A DNA stretch of 64,000 nt. Origin: an uncultured Erwinia sp. GTDB lineage: Bacteria; Pseudomonadota; Gammaproteobacteria; Enterobacterales; Enterobacteriaceae. The notes beneath the pieces are model-generated. The model was not told the origin of the DNA and ran no database searches. It worked only from the letters and a program-made list of their open reading frames with translations. Positions 34,897 to 43,078 of the stretch are shown piece after piece. Both the position numbers and the translations under genes were made by a program. Within the stretch, counting starts at the first letter, position 1. Every line of letters starts with the position of its first letter. Location of the stretch: contig CAJYIY010000006.1 of NCBI GenBank assembly GCA_913775305.1, positions 1-64,000 on the forward strand, read 5' to 3'.

Positions 34897-36162
34897 ATGC
34901 ACTTTCGCCTAACGCTTCTTGCCGCTTCGCTGCTCACCGTGCCGCTGGCTCAGGCTAAAACCGCGGCAGATCTGCCGCAGATCGCCGCGATTGTGAATAC
35001 CACAACGTCAGCCAGCAGCAGTCCGGCGGTGGTCGCACTGGACAGTGCGGTGCAGACGGCACTGATCAACAGCATCCGGGGGGAGAGTAATGCCCCGGCG
35101 CGCAGCGAGCTGAAAGCGGCAAAGCAGGGCGGCAGGCAGGTTGATAAAGCCTGGCTTGAGGCCAGCGGCTACAACTTCGATAAAAAAGCCAATCAGCAGG
35201 CGGGAATCGAACTGCTGAGCGCGTTCAACAAGCTGCCACAGGCAACGCTGGCGCAGAATCTGGCCACGGTCGAAGACATCAACCTGAACGCCAGCGAAGG
35301 TGCCCGCCGCCAGGCGCTGGTGGATGCCGAGGGGCAAAACTATCTCTACTTCCTTGCCGATGCGCTGGGGCCAAAGCTGGGGGAGGCGTTTATTCGCGCC
35401 TATGATAAGGGCGAGCTGGGTAAAGCGGCGGCGTTGCTGAAAGCCAGTGAGGTCAGCACCGGCGAAGCGAAAAAGCATTTTGACTATCAGCGCCCGTTCC
35501 TGATCCCCGGCAACACCATTCATCGGGTGCCCGACAGCGCGGTGATAAAAGACAACCACCCCTACACTGCCGATGGTGGCTCCTTTCCCAGCGGCCACAC
35601 TAACACCGGTTATACTGATGCGCTGCTAATGGCGCAGATGCTGCCGGAACGCTTTGTACCGCTGATCGATCGCGGCGCACGCTACGGCTATTCCCGCCTG
35701 GTGCTTGGCGTGCACTATCCGCTGGACGTAATGGGGTCAAGGATGGTCGCGGAGCGCAACGTGGCGCATTACCTTAACGATCCGCGTTATCGTGAACTGT
35801 TCGATGCAGCAAAACAGCAGCTGCGTAGCGCACTGGAGAAAGAGTGCGGCATGTCGCTGGGCGATTGTGCCCGGTCTCCTGCGAAGGACGATCCATATTC
35901 AGCCCCGGCAATGCAGACCTTCTATCGCTTCACCCTGACCTATAATCTGCCCGCCGCGAAGGTAAAAGCATCGCCGCTGGTGGTACCGGAGGGAGCGGAA
36001 GTGCTGCTGGAGGCACCCTTACCTGATCTCAGCGCCGCCCAGCGCCGTCAGTTGATGGTGCGCACCGCGCTGGCGGACGGTTATCCGCTATCCGGCAACG
36101 CCGCGCAGAGCTTCTGGCAGCGTCTGAACCTGCATGATGCGGTGAAGGCCGCGCAACGCTAA
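34897..36162 (+). CDS. Secreted class-A-like acid phosphatase (PAP2 family)
   Basis: A 421-residue exported phosphatase with a signal peptide (MHFRLTLLAASLLTVPLAQA). The three PAP2 motifs are complete: K-x6-RP in 'KKHFDYQRP', PSGH in 'GGSFPSGHTNTGY', and SR-x5-H-x3-D in 'SRLVLGVHYPLDV'. It is longer than PhoN (about 250 residues) because of an N-terminal region of some 150 residues and a C-terminal extension. It should release phosphate from organic esters in the periplasm. A Pho box precedes it, and the importer operon upstream may take up its product or a related compound. Confidence 0.9.
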   Translation: MHFRLTLLAASLLTVPLAQAKTAADLPQIAAIVNTTTSASSSPAVVALDSAVQTALINSIRGESNAPARSELKAAKQGGRQVDKAWLEASGYNFDKKANQQAGIELLSAFNKLPQATLAQNLATVEDINLNASEGARRQALVDAEGQNYLYFLADALGPKLGEAFIRAYDKGELGKAAALLKASEVSTGEAKKHFDYQRPFLIPGNTIHRVPDSAVIKDNHPYTADGGSFPSGHTNTGYTDALLMAQMLPERFVPLIDRGARYGYSRLVLGVHYPLDVMGSRMVAERNVAHYLNDPRYRELFDAAKQQLRSALEKECGMSLGDCARSPAKDDPYSAPAMQTFYRFTLTYNLPAAKVKASPLVVPEGAEVLLEAPLPDLSAAQRRQLMVRTALADGYPLSGNAAQSFWQRLNLHDAVKAAQR

Positions 36163-36313
36163 CCCGGCGCCAGCCGGATGCGAATTAACCTGATGTTTTA
36201 CCATGCAAATGATGTAGTCTGAAAGGGCAGAGAGCCGGGCGGCAGTGCCAGATTGCCGTCCCGGTTGATCATCCCTAATGCAGCCACTGGCCGCCAGAGA
36301 GAGGACAGCATCA

Positions 36314-36814
36314 ATGAGCGAATCCGGCAGACCCCTTCATATTGAACCCTACAGTGCCAGACATCATGCAGCGGTGATCGATTTGATCCTGCCGATTCAG
36401 ACGGAGGAATTTGGTCTTTCGATTACCGCGCAGCAGCAGCCCGATCTGAGCGATATCGAAAAGTTCTATCAGCAGGGGAATGGTCAGTTCTGGCTGGCGT
36501 TTGCGGACGGTCGCGTGGTCGGCTGTATTGCGTTGAAGGACATTGGCAACCGCCAGGCCGCGCTGCGTAAAATGTTTGTGGCAGCAGCATATCGTGGTAA
36601 AGCGTACGGTATCGGGCTGGCGTTGCTGAATACCCTGATGGCGTATGCCCACAAGCAGGGATTAACTGATATTTTCCTCGGCACCACGGCGCTGTTCCTT
36701 GCCGCGCATCGCTTTTATGAAAAACACGGCTTTACGGAAATCAGCGTCCCCGAGCTGCCAGCCTCGTTCCCGGTAATGAAGGTGGATACCCGTTTCTATC
36801 GTTACCGTTTTTGA
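36314..36814 (+). CDS. GNAT-family N-acetyltransferase
   Basis: A 166-residue acetyl-CoA-dependent acyltransferase. The acetyl-CoA loop is visible as 'FVAAAYRGKAYGIGLALLNTLMAYAHKQG', preceded by 'GQFWLAFADGRVVGCIALKDIG' and followed by 'AAHRFYEKHGFTEI'. The substrate is not readable. I chose the ATG at 36314, preceded by GAGAGAGGA, over an in-frame upstream start at 36278. It is monocistronic, between the phosphatase and an iron-regulated gene. Confidence 0.85.
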   Translation: MSESGRPLHIEPYSARHHAAVIDLILPIQTEEFGLSITAQQQPDLSDIEKFYQQGNGQFWLAFADGRVVGCIALKDIGNRQAALRKMFVAAAYRGKAYGIGLALLNTLMAYAHKQGLTDIFLGTTALFLAAHRFYEKHGFTEISVPELPASFPVMKVDTRFYRYRF

Positions 36815-36894
36815 AGATGTCATTAAATGAAATTTTTTGGCACATCTTGTTTTAACTTTCATCGCCACGTAGCATGCCCCTGCAAGATTTGAAC

Positions 36895-36909
36895 TGATAA
36901 TTATTATCA
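36895..36909 (+). promoter_or_regulatory. Perfect 7-1-7 Fur box
   Basis: TGATAAT-T-ATTATCA is an exact 15-bp inverted repeat identical to the ideal Fur core. It ends 20 bp before the ATG at 36930, so Fur would cover the transcription start region of the binding-protein gene. Confidence 0.85.
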
Positions 36910-36929
36910 TTTTCTTTGTGGGGTTTATG

Positions 36930-38057
36930 ATGACGATTTGGGGTAAAACAGGCCTTCTGCTGGCCGGGCTGATCGCTTCAGCCAGCCTGTGGGCTGCGCC
37001 ATTTGTGGTGGAAGATGTCAGCGGCCGTAAGGTTGAAATTAAGTCCGAAGTGAAGCGAGTGATCCTGGGGGAAGGACGACAGATCTATTTGCTGGCGGCC
37101 TTCGATACCGAAGCGCCTTTTCAGCGCGTAGTGGGATGGCGAGACGATCTGCCAAAGGCAGATTTCGACAGCTACCAGATCTACGCGGAGAAATACCCGC
37201 AAATTAAAAAGCTGCCCACTTTCGGTGGGACGAAGGACGGTACCTTTAACGTTGAGCAGGCGCTGACCCTGAAGCCCGATCTGGTGCTGATGAACCTGGA
37301 GTCGAAAGCGGCGACCGATGAGTCGAAGCTGACCGAAAAACTCGATAAGCTTGGCATTCCGGTGGTGTTTATCGACTTCCGCGAGAAGCCGTTTGAGAAT
37401 GCCGAAAAAAGCATTCGCATTATGGGCCAGCTGCTGGGGAAAACCGAACGTGCTGAAGAGATCATTGCTTTTCGTCAGCAGCAGATTGATATCGTGATCA
37501 ATCGTCTGAAAAACTTTACCGGCAAGCGTCCGAAGGTAATGCTGGATCGCGCCGGTGGCTACACCGAAGAGTGCTGTATGTCGTTTGGCGATGAAAACTT
37601 TGGCCGCATGGTGGAAGTGGCCGGCGGCAGCAATATGGCGAAAGGCCTGATTCCGGGCACCTTCGGCACTCTCAATCCCGAGCAGATCATTGCCGCGCGC
37701 CCTGATGTGGTGATTGTCACCGGCGCTAACTGGAAGAACTACAACACCGCCGGTGGCTGGGTGGGTGTGGGGCCAGGAGCGGATATCGCAGAAGCGACAA
37801 AACGCCTGACGGCGCTGATGGCGCGTCCGGCATTCCGCACGTTGCCGGTGGCCACCAACGGTAATGCGCATGCCATCTGGCATCAGTTTTACGACAGCCC
37901 TTATCAGTTTGTGGCCATTCAGGCGATTGCAAAATGGCTGCATCCTGAGCTGTTCAGAGATATCGATCCGGATGCCACCTTCCGCGAATTCCACCAGCGT
38001 TTCCTGCCGGTGGCCTACCGGCCTGGCTACTGGGTAAGCCTGCCTGCCGCTCACTGA
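36930..38057 (+). CDS. Iron-type ABC binding protein without adjacent permease
   Basis: A 375-residue exported protein of the FecB/FhuD/TroA-like class III binding-protein fold: signal peptide (TGLLLAGLIASASLWA), 'VVEDVSGRKVEIKSEVKRVILGEGRQIYLLAAFD', 'LKPDLVLMNLESKA' and 'IPVVFIDFREKP'. An unusual 'GYTEECCMSFGDENFG' segment carries adjacent cysteines. The Fur box just upstream supports siderophore or haem-iron uptake. I prefer the ATG at 36930, 6 nt after GGGG, over the ATG at 36927. No permease or ATPase is adjacent; the complete importer at 55-59 kb has its own binding protein. Confidence 0.85.
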   Translation: MTIWGKTGLLLAGLIASASLWAAPFVVEDVSGRKVEIKSEVKRVILGEGRQIYLLAAFDTEAPFQRVVGWRDDLPKADFDSYQIYAEKYPQIKKLPTFGGTKDGTFNVEQALTLKPDLVLMNLESKAATDESKLTEKLDKLGIPVVFIDFREKPFENAEKSIRIMGQLLGKTERAEEIIAFRQQQIDIVINRLKNFTGKRPKVMLDRAGGYTEECCMSFGDENFGRMVEVAGGSNMAKGLIPGTFGTLNPEQIIAARPDVVIVTGANWKNYNTAGGWVGVGPGADIAEATKRLTALMARPAFRTLPVATNGNAHAIWHQFYDSPYQFVAIQAIAKWLHPELFRDIDPDATFREFHQRFLPVAYRPGYWVSLPAAH

Positions 38058-38145
38058 TGGTGTTACAAAGGGAGTGACTGGCAGAAAGCGCCGTGGCCCG
38101 GTGATGGCAGCCGAGCCGCCGGTCATTCCAGCGAAGCCATATTAC

Positions 38146-38174
38146 AAAAAAAAGCCACTCTTACAGAGAGTGGC
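38146..38174 (-). terminator. Intrinsic terminator of ftnA
   Basis: Read on the minus strand, an 8-bp perfect stem (38174-38167 with 38161-38154) with a 5-nt loop is followed by eight Ts. It lies 52 bp after the ftnA stop codon. Confidence 0.88.
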
Positions 38175-38225
38175 CTGACGATCGGCGGAGCACGCAGCGA
38201 AAATGACGCTGCGCGCTGCGATTGT

Positions 38226-38738
38226 TTAAGGTGCGGGATGCGCGCCCGGCTCGCTCATTTTTTTCAGATCTTTGTCCAGGAAGAACAGTGCCTGACCGGA
38301 ATTGCCAACCAGTGCCAGTTTATCCAGCACCGATTTGAACAGCTTCTCTTCTTCGTGCTGCTCGGCGACATACCACTGCAGGAAGTTAAAGGTTGAATAG
38401 TCCTTACTGGTGATTGCTGCGTCGGCCAGTTCATTGATCTTCAGGGTGATCAGCTGCTCGTGCTGATAGGCCTGCTCCAGCACTTCATTCAGAGAGTTAA
38501 AGGTGACCGGCGGTGCATCAATGGTACCCAGCACCGGCATTGCGCCCGTATCGCTCAGGTAGTTAAACAGGCGCTGCATATGCTGCATTTCTTCTACAGA
38601 GTGTTCACGCAGGAAGGTCGCCGCACCGTCAAACCCTTTATCGTTGGCCCAGGCACTCATTTGCAGGTAGAGGTTGGCAGAGTAAAATTCAAGATTGAGC
38701 TGATCGTTCAGCTTAGCGGTCATTTCATTAGTCAGCAT
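38226..38738 (-). CDS. ftnA: Non-haem ferritin FtnA
   Basis: A 170-residue four-helix-bundle ferritin that stores iron as a 24-mer shell. The ferroxidase ligands lie in '[18 protein letters not shown]', '[18 protein letters not shown]' and '[23 protein letters not shown]', matching E. coli FtnA closely. The C-terminus is slightly longer and ends in '[10 protein letters not shown]'. It is monocistronic with its own terminator and next to a Fur-regulated gene, which fits iron-homeostasis clustering. Confidence 0.96.
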   Translation of the reverse strand: MLTNEMTAKLNDQLNLEFYSANLYLQMSAWANDKGFDGAATFLREHSVEEMQHMQRLFNYLSDTGAMPVLGTIDAPPVTFNSLNEVLEQAYQHEQLITLKINELADAAITSKDYSTFNFLQWYVAEQHEEEKLFKSVLDKLALVGNSGQALFFLDKDLKKMSEPGAHPAP

Positions 38739-39403
38739 GGTGACTCCTAAAAATTATTATTGGCTGTAGGTAACAGGTGATTTCTGCGCATTATGCACGT
38801 ATCCCGATAAAATAAAAACCGTTAATTATAGCAAAAGCTAAATTTATTTATCTATTTTTAACTGCATGTTTTAATTGGTTTTTTATTTTTTATAAATATA
38901 ATTCGTTTCGATTTTTAAATAATTTTGATAACCATTCTTATTAATGGTTATCACTGTATGGATCATTTAAATGAGAATGAATGGCTTTAAGACTTTTCTA
39001 CTTGCTCATTAATTTTAGTCAAAGAGGCCTGACCTCGCCTGCACTGAGGGGCTGTTAATGAAGTTGCTGTCAGGCAGGAGAGTGTCACCGTACCCTTGCA
39101 CGGCCAGGTTCAGACCTGTCTGGAGTTGATGGTTCCTTGTGGATTTCACCGACGAAGGATGAGTGGAGAACGATAAGGACGTAACGACAGAGAAAAATTA
39201 AACGCATCAGCACGCGCATCGTATATTCAGATGTTTTTTGCGATATTTAATCCTTTAACTGACTGCTTATTTAATTAAATAAAGCATAGTGGTGTTTAGT
39301 TAAAAATTGTATTTTATTTTAGTTTATACTCCGGGAGCCGCAACGGATTGCGATGCGGATAGTTTGCGATTTTTATTTTCATAACGCACTGCAGGAGTTT
39401 TAC
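38739..39403. other. 665-bp gene-free region between ftnA and wzz
   Basis: The left two thirds are strongly AT-rich, unlike the flanking genes. I see a long inverted repeat (38926-38953) and a small CAGGT-TCAG-ACCTG hairpin near 39110, but no protein of note. The region must hold the promoters of divergent ftnA and wzz. The low GC suggests nucleoid-protein binding or imported DNA. Confidence 0.55.
38926..38953. repeat. Perfect 11-bp inverted repeat, 6-nt spacer
   Basis: TGATAACCATT and AATGGTTATCA are exact reverse complements around CTTATT. It is 188 bp upstream of ftnA and 450 bp upstream of wzz. It lacks a T-run, so I read it as a protein-binding site or a remnant rather than a terminator. 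It does not fit Fur, PhoB or CRP consensus. Confidence 0.7.
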
Positions 39404-40513
39404 ATGGCGAGTACCACGCCGGATAACGCTGCGCATCATTCGCCGCTGCCATCTGCCCTTCCTCTCATTCCCGAGCCGAATGACCCACTCGATTTGCTCA
39501 ATGTTTTTGCCATCATCCTCCGGCGAAAATTTACCGTGCTGACTTTTATCATCGTTGCGGTGCTGATCGCGGTGGCCGTCTGCTTTATCATGCCGCAGCG
39601 CTGGACCAGCAAAGCAGTGCTGGTGCCTGCTGAACCGTCACAGTTAAAAAATATCAACAATATCCTCACTGAGCTGTCAGTGCTGCATATTAAAACAGAT
39701 ATTACGCCGGATTCGCTGCTGTCTGATTTTATGCGTAATTTTGACTCACAGAGCCTGCGCGAGAAATATCTGGTGAATACTGATTATTTTAAGAATCTTG
39801 CGTCAAAAAAAACTAATGATGCAGAATCACGTAACCGGCTGATTTACGACATACTGCACGGCAATATTGAGTCCCACAGCTCGGTACAGGATAAAGAGGC
39901 GAATAAAAAAGAGTATCGCTATTACGACCTGAAATATACCGCAGAAACTGCCGTTGACGCTCGTGATTTACTGGAAGGTTACATCAACTACATCGCCGGA
40001 GAAGTTAATGAAGAGCTCTACCGGCGCCTGCAGTACAAGATTGATGAAGTCAGATTAAAAGAAAAAGCGCTGTACGATCTTGAGATGAAACAGGAGGAGT
40101 TGAAGCATCGCAACAGAATCGAACGCCTGCAGTACGCGCTGGATATTGCCAGTTCCGCCGGGCTCAAAAGCCCGTCGTGGAGCAACGGTGGCAACATTCA
40201 TGACGATCCCGATTACCCGGTGACGCTTGGCGCTGATGGCCTGGCGCGCAAGCTGGAAATCGAGAAATCGCTGACGATCGGTGCATTGAATGATAAGTTG
40301 CAAAATCAGCGGCTGTATATTGAAAAGCTGGATGCGGTGAAGATCTTACCTACGGAAGACCTGCCGTTTAAATACATGCGCGCGCCGTACGAACCGATTA
40401 TCCGTGATGCGCCTAAGCGCACGCTGATTGTGCTGCTGTTTTCGCTTGCTGGTTTGATCGCAGGCTGTGGCTACGTGTTGGTGAGCAGCGTTATGGTACG
40501 CCGTAGCTATTAG
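39404..40513 (+). CDS. Wzz/FepE-family polysaccharide chain-length regulator
   Basis: A 369-residue inner-membrane protein with the Wzz layout: a proline-rich cytoplasmic start, membrane helix 1 (FTVLTFIIVAVLIAVAVCFIMP), a long periplasmic coiled-coil region (about 65-330) and helix 2 (TLIVLLFSLAGLIAGCGYVLV). It sets the length of O-antigen or a related polymer by controlling Wzy. Its size is nearer to FepE (about 377) than to WzzB, so it may give very long chains. CAGGAG precedes the ATG at 39404. No polysaccharide genes are adjacent, so it is an orphan. Confidence 0.85.
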   Translation: MASTTPDNAAHHSPLPSALPLIPEPNDPLDLLNVFAIILRRKFTVLTFIIVAVLIAVAVCFIMPQRWTSKAVLVPAEPSQLKNINNILTELSVLHIKTDITPDSLLSDFMRNFDSQSLREKYLVNTDYFKNLASKKTNDAESRNRLIYDILHGNIESHSSVQDKEANKKEYRYYDLKYTAETAVDARDLLEGYINYIAGEVNEELYRRLQYKIDEVRLKEKALYDLEMKQEELKHRNRIERLQYALDIASSAGLKSPSWSNGGNIHDDPDYPVTLGADGLARKLEIEKSLTIGALNDKLQNQRLYIEKLDAVKILPTEDLPFKYMRAPYEPIIRDAPKRTLIVLLFSLAGLIAGCGYVLVSSVMVRRSY

Positions 40514-40659
40514 CTACCCTGGCACTATGCCGGAGAGACCCACCAGACGATTGAGGATGTCCTGCGCTGACCGCCGGATATCCGTCACCCGGCATACGGG
40601 GCATCATGTTCACCATGTCAGCGATGAGTAACATTCCGACCATCAGAACCGCCAGGACG

Positions 40660-41685
40660 TTACTGTGCTGCCCCTGCCATTGTAATCACCACTTTGCCAC
40701 AGTGCTTCTGCCGCTCGAAATAACACCAGGCTTCCCGTGTTGCTGAAAAAGCAAATACCCGATCAATCACCGGCTGTAACTGGCTCTGCGTCAGCGCCAG
40801 ATTCATTCGCTCAAAATCTTCCCGGCTGCCAACGCTGAAGGGGCGAACGGTGGCGCCACTGGTAAACAGTGTCATAAAGTCTACGGATTTATCTCCGGCG
40901 GCAACGAAACCCAGCAGTGCGATTTCGCCACCGAATGCGGTCGATTTAAGCGAATTTTGCAACGTGCCGGGACCGCCAATCTCCACCACCCGCTGCACGC
41001 CCACGCCGTGGGTCAGTGCCCTGACCTGCTGATGCCAGTCGGGAAACTGGCGATAGTTTACGATGTGTGTGGCTCCCAGCTCCCGCAGCAGCGTCGCTTT
41101 TTCCTCGCTGGAGGTCAGGGCAATAATCTTTAGCCCCATCATCCGGGCAAACTGAACGGCAAACAGCGCCACACCGCCAGTCCCCTGAGTGAGTACGGTT
41201 TCACCGGGTTGTAATGTTCGGGACTGCATCAGGCTGTTCCAGGCCGTTACCGCCGCACAGGGTAGGGTGGCGGCCTGTTCATCGCTCAGATAGGCCGGGA
41301 CGGAGACCAGCGATGCTTCATCGATCACCTTAAATTCGGTGAGCCAGCCGTCCGCGCGACTTCCCCATGCGCCGCCGCTGTTATCCGGCGTCAGGCTACC
41401 GCCCGTCCACTGTGGAAAAAAGATCCCCGCCACACGTGCGCCACAGCTAAATCGCGTGGCTTCCTCCCCGCACTCCACTACGTAACCCACTCCGTCAGAG
41501 AGTGGGATCAGCCCCGCCTGCGGCGAGAGGGTACTTTTCCCCTGTAAGATCGCCAGATCGCGATAGTTCAGGCTGACGGCGGCCACGCGGATCAGTACCT
41601 GTTTACGTCCCGGGCGCGGGCGCGGTTCTTCAACATGCTGCAGGTGGTCGATGCTGCCAAAATCATTAAGACGATAGCTGTACAT
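40660..41685 (-). CDS. Zinc-independent MDR oxidoreductase
   Basis: A 341-residue medium-chain dehydrogenase/reductase: GroES-like N-terminal domain ('QVLIRVAAVSLNYRDLAILQGK') and Rossmann domain with the nucleotide motif 'GETVLTQGTGGVALFAVQFARMMGLKIIALT'. The four-cysteine structural zinc loop and catalytic zinc ligands are absent, placing it with quinone-oxidoreductase-like NAD(P)H enzymes. The substrate is unknown. AAGGA lies 7 nt before the ATG at 41685. It is divergent from the AraC gene at 41794, which probably regulates it. Confidence 0.85.
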   Translation of the reverse strand: MYSYRLNDFGSIDHLQHVEEPRPRPGRKQVLIRVAAVSLNYRDLAILQGKSTLSPQAGLIPLSDGVGYVVECGEEATRFSCGARVAGIFFPQWTGGSLTPDNSGGAWGSRADGWLTEFKVIDEASLVSVPAYLSDEQAATLPCAAVTAWNSLMQSRTLQPGETVLTQGTGGVALFAVQFARMMGLKIIALTSSEEKATLLRELGATHIVNYRQFPDWHQQVRALTHGVGVQRVVEIGGPGTLQNSLKSTAFGGEIALLGFVAAGDKSVDFMTLFTSGATVRPFSVGSREDFERMNLALTQSQLQPVIDRVFAFSATREAWCYFERQKHCGKVVITMAGAAQ

Positions 41686-41793
41686 TGTGGTGTCCTTTGC
41701 GATGAGATGCCGCTACCTTACGTTCTCCGGACTGTACTGATAATGACTGAAAAGATATTTTTACTGACTTATCGTCCATAAAAAGAGGATGTG

Positions 41794-42711
41794 ATGGATC
41801 CGCTAGATGATGTTTTTGCCGCGATGCACGTTAACAGCGCGCTTCATTCACGCCTGCGGCCGCGTGCGCCCTGGGGCGTCAGCTTTATCAAAAGTCGTTC
41901 GATACGCTTTGGTTTTATGCTGGAAGGGCAGGGATGGCTGAAGGTAAACGGTCAGCCACCGCGCAGACTGCACCACGGAGAGGGGTTTATTGCCAGGCCC
42001 GGCGTTCTGCTGTCGCTGACTGATGAGCCGCAGACACCTACCCGCGCCTGCGAGGAGGTTTTCGCCGACTGCGCAGGAAAAAGCGCCGTTTTTGGCGGCG
42101 AAGGGGATCCAGCCGAACTGCTCTGCGGCTGGCTGACCTTTGACGACAGCGGTGCTCAGCCCCTGCTGTCGCTACTCCCCGACTGTGTCGTGATCCCGGC
42201 GGATGCGGGACGTTCGCCGCTGCTCGCAGCCACGCTTCAGCTGCTGGCGCTGGAGACCGACGAGCCGCATCTGGGATCGCGCATTGTTGTCCGTCGCCTG
42301 GCGGACGTACTCTTCATGCAGGCTATTCGCACCCATTACCGGCAGACACAGCCCCAGCAGGGCTGGATGGCGGCGCTGTCTGACAGCCGTCTGCGCCCGG
42401 TGATTGAGAAAATCCATCAGCAGCTGGCGTTTCCGTGGCGTCTGAGCGAGATGGCGAAGCAGGCGGGCATGTCGCGTTCGGCGTTTAGTACACATTTCAG
42501 GCAGGTTACTGGTGAAACGCCGGGAGAGTATCTGGCCCGCTGGCGCATCTGGCGTGCACGCTGCCTGTTGCGTCACCCGAACCTGACGCTGGGAACCATC
42601 GCCCGGCGGGTGGGTTATGATTCCGCGATCACTTTCGGTCGGGCATTCAAACGCTATGAAGGGCGGACGCCTGGCGAATATCGCCGTGCACAGTCGTTGC
42701 AGCTGAAATGA
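41794..42711 (+). CDS. AraC-family regulator (cupin type)
   Basis: A 305-residue regulator with an N-terminal cupin-like domain ('FGFMLEGQGWLKVNGQPPRRLHHGEGFIARPG') and a C-terminal AraC double helix-turn-helix ('RLSEMAKQAGMSRSAFSTHFRQVTGETPGEYLARWRIWRARCLL', 'LGTIARRVGYDSAITFGRAFKRYEGRTPGEYR'). AGAGGA lies 4 nt before the ATG at 41794. Divergence from the MDR oxidoreductase with a 108-bp shared promoter region suggests it controls that gene, as often seen for this regulator type. Confidence 0.87.
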   Translation: MDPLDDVFAAMHVNSALHSRLRPRAPWGVSFIKSRSIRFGFMLEGQGWLKVNGQPPRRLHHGEGFIARPGVLLSLTDEPQTPTRACEEVFADCAGKSAVFGGEGDPAELLCGWLTFDDSGAQPLLSLLPDCVVIPADAGRSPLLAATLQLLALETDEPHLGSRIVVRRLADVLFMQAIRTHYRQTQPQQGWMAALSDSRLRPVIEKIHQQLAFPWRLSEMAKQAGMSRSAFSTHFRQVTGETPGEYLARWRIWRARCLLRHPNLTLGTIARRVGYDSAITFGRAFKRYEGRTPGEYRRAQSLQLK

Positions 42712-42780
42712 GCTCTGACCCGCTGGGCAGGGAAAAAGCAGGGGCAGGGTTCGATTCCGTCTGCGAATTACTGCAATCTT

Positions 42781-42810
42781 AAACGGTTATAAACGGGCAT
42801 AAACGGTCAT
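42781..42810 (+). repeat. Three tandem 10-bp repeats AAACGGNNAT
   Basis: AAACGGTTAT, AAACGGGCAT and AAACGGTCAT follow one another with no gap. A 10-bp period puts each copy on the same face of the helix, suggesting an array of protein contacts upstream of the dehydrogenase/ABC operon. No known regulator consensus is recognised. Confidence 0.65.
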
Positions 42811-42875
42811 TCCGGCGTGCTGTGAATGAGACTGAGATCGAAGTTGTAAACCCTCAAACTGGCTTGTTAATGATA

Positions 42876-42891
42876 TGTGATATCGCTCAAG
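42876..42891 (+). promoter_or_regulatory. Candidate CRP site of the polyol operon
   Basis: TGTGA-TATCGC-TCAAG matches TGTGA-N6-TCACA at 8 of 10 core positions. A -10-like TATATG at 42914-42919 would put the site centre near -42, the position for class II activation. Catabolite control is expected for a sugar or polyol operon. Confidence 0.5.
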
Positions 42892-42932
42892 GATTTTGTT
42901 TTGGGCTTTTGGTTATATGTTAACCAATGTTT

Positions 42933-42944
42933 ACGTTGTCATTT
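42933..42944 (+). promoter_or_regulatory. Upstream copy of paired operator ACGTTGTCATTT
   Basis: This 12-mer is the exact reverse complement of the sequence at 43021-43032, with centres 88 bp apart. It lies just after the candidate -10 of the operon. A pair of inverted 12-mers around the leader suggests cooperative binding by the LacI-type regulator encoded at the operon end. Confidence 0.5.
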
Positions 42945-43020
42945 TGTTTTTTGATAATAAATAAGCTTTAAATCAGTGCTTTACCCTTGAATTTAAAGTG
43001 TAGGTTTTTAATTTATTAAT

Positions 43021-43032
43021 AAATGACAACGT
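43021..43032 (+). promoter_or_regulatory. Downstream copy of paired operator AAATGACAACGT
   Basis: This copy extends into a short palindrome TGAC-AAC-GTCA (43024-43034), as expected for a dimeric regulator. It is 45 bp before the dehydrogenase ATG, so repression could block elongation or initiation. Confidence 0.5.
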
Positions 43033-43078
43033 CAACATATTGCTTGTGAGACGTCCAATTTCGCTACTGGAGAGAGAA

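Noticed and set aside
36978..38126. 382-codon open frame on the minus strand opposite the Fur-boxed binding protein gene
   Set aside because: A shadow of the plus-strand gene, which has a signal peptide, a family match and a Fur box.
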